A program made the position numbers and the translations under genes. Below the pieces are notes generated by a model. The model ran no database searches. It was not told the DNA's origin and was given only the letters and a program-made list of their open reading frames with translations. From an uncultured Spirochaetota bacterium (lineage in GTDB: Bacteria; Spirochaetota; UBA4802; UBA5368): a stretch of 7,302 nt of DNA. Positions 6,475 to 7,302 of this stretch are shown piece by piece; within the stretch, counting starts at the first letter, position 1; each line of letters begins with the position of its first letter. Where the stretch lies: positions 1 through 7,302 of the forward strand of contig CALMJO010000462.1 in the NCBI GenBank assembly GCA_937864375.1. Reading direction: 5' to 3'.

Positions 6475-7302
6475 ATGCCGGAATTCGGAAATTACCCGAG
6501 AAAATACTACGCGACGGCGCCGGGTTCGATAAAGAAGGTGGCGCTCATCCATGCGAGCCCGCGGAAAACGGGTACGAGCAAAACGGAGATGCTCGCCGCC
6601 GCCTTCCTGGAGGGGTGCTCCGAGGCCGGTGCCGCGGTGGAGACTATTGCGCTCCGGACAAAAAAGATCGCCCACTGCACGGGCTGTTACACCTGCTGGA
6701 CGAAGACCCCCGGGACCTGCATCCACAAAGACGACGCGGCGGAGATCATGCGCATTGAACAGGAAGCCGACCTCACCGTGTACGCGTTTCCCCTCTACCA
6801 CTTCGGCATCAACTCGCTGTTGAAAAAATACATCGAGCGCACCATGCCTTCCATAATGCCCCACCTGGTCACGCGCGCGGACGGCGCGACCACACATCCC
6901 CACCGGGAGGGCTGCAAGAGCACCCGCTACGCCGTGATAATCGGCGTCTGCGGATTCCCCGAGGCGGAGCACTTCGGGGCGGCGTCGGCGAACTTTCATT
7001 ACATCGCGAACGCCTCCGGCGACGAGGGACTGAACATCATCGCCGAGCTCTACCGGCCCGCGTCGGAACTGCTGGGAAATCCATTCTATAAGGAAGAGAC
7101 CGCGCGCGTGTTCTCGGCCGCGAAGATGGCCGGTGCGCAGGTTATACGTGAAGGCCGGATCGACGCCGCGTACGCCGACGAGATCGCGAGGGTCGTCGGG
7201 GACATGGAGCAGTTCAGGACCCAGGCGAACGCCGCATGGGACCATTGCATTAAGGGTACCTCTTTAAACCCCTCTTTAAAACGGCTCTGCATATGCCATC
7301 AA
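6475..7302 (+). CDS. Flavodoxin-fold NAD(P)H-dependent oxidoreductase / iron-sulfur flavoprotein-like, 3' end cut off
   Basis: I translated this frame from ATG 6475; it remains open for 276 codons to the right edge. After a roughly 20-residue N-terminal extension comes VALIHASPRKTGTSKTEML (22-40), the beta strand and phosphate loop that bind FMN in flavodoxin-like reductases. Next is HCTGCYTCW with GTC, giving Cys68, Cys71, Cys74 and Cys82. The spacing CX2CX2CX7C fits the compact motif that holds a 4Fe-4S cluster in archaeal-type iron-sulfur flavoproteins. AFPLYHFGINSLLKKYIER (104-122) is the expected second flavin-contact region. It likely transfers electrons in the cytoplasm from a reduced carrier or NAD(P)H; the substrate is unknown. 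It is transcribed divergently from the GxGYxYP operon, with its own good promoter and ribosome binding site. Some relatives use these cysteines without a cluster, so cluster binding is inferred. The last 15 or so residues look like a family-atypical tail. Confidence 0.87.
   Translation, partial: MPEFGNYPRKYYATAPGSIKKVALIHASPRKTGTSKTEMLAAAFLEGCSEAGAAVETIALRTKKIAHCTGCYTCWTKTPGTCIHKDDAAEIMRIEQEADLTVYAFPLYHFGINSLLKKYIERTMPSIMPHLVTRADGATTHPHREGCKSTRYAVIIGVCGFPEAEHFGAASANFHYIANASGDEGLNIIAELYRPASELLGNPFYKEETARVFSAAKMAGAQVIREGRIDAAYADEIARVVGDMEQFRTQANAAWDHCIKGTSLNPSLKRLCICHQ
7259..7280 (+). repeat. Short direct repeat near the flavoprotein 3' end
   Basis: CCTCTTTAAA occurs at 7259-7268 and again at 7271-7280, a 12-base period that keeps frame and encodes the overlapping SLNPSLK. 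It is probably a small local duplication in the C-terminal tail. Confidence 0.4.

Noticed and set aside
6334..7245. 303-codon open frame on the minus strand opposite the flavoprotein gene
   Set aside because: Its translation has no recognisable domain and is rich in Arg and Gly as expected for the antisense of a GC-rich gene. The plus-strand frame has clear flavodoxin motifs, a promoter and a perfect Shine-Dalgarno.

Overview
The window is GC-rich bacterial DNA, very roughly 60% GC by eye, with closely packed genes and only two gaps longer than about 10 bases (2951-3184 and 6223-6474). The gene families (DUF6599, DUF362, a NapH-like polyferredoxin, an iron-sulfur-flavoprotein-like reductase and a GxGYxYP protein) suggest an anaerobe or facultative anaerobe. 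My guess is a spirochaete, planctomycete or related uncultured lineage, but no marker gene is present and the taxonomy is weakly supported. No RNA gene, insertion sequence, CRISPR array or origin was seen.

Left region, minus strand (2950 down to 1): a three-gene operon read as DUF6599 protein, then DUF362 protein, then a membrane polyferredoxin that runs off the left edge. The genes are almost fused: one ATG directly abuts the preceding TAA, and the last junction is 7 bases. The first protein has an N-terminal membrane anchor and the second a twin-arginine-like leader. The third has NapH-like membrane segments, two CX2CX2CX3C iron-sulfur motifs, and a second Tat-like motif in mid-protein. Together they look like an uncharacterised membrane or periplasmic redox module. 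Its candidate promoter lies so close to the first ATG that the message would be essentially leaderless.

Middle region, minus strand (6222 down to 3185): a two-gene operon of a GxGYxYP putative glycoside hydrolase and a GPH-family (MelB-like) cation symporter, joined by an ATGA stop/start overlap. The hydrolase-like protein has no signal peptide, so the likely logic is import of a small glycoside by the symporter followed by processing in the cytoplasm. The substrate cannot be read from the sequence. Between this operon and the redox operon is a 234-base gap with a long imperfect inverted repeat.

Right region, plus strand (6475 to the right edge): a divergently transcribed flavodoxin-fold oxidoreductase with a CX2CX2CX7C motif like that of iron-sulfur flavoproteins. 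It has a good extended -10 promoter and a strong ribosome binding site. The 252-base gap between the divergent genes holds both start regions. The redox operon and the flavoprotein both point to low-potential electron transfer. A direct functional link to the sugar operon is not shown.
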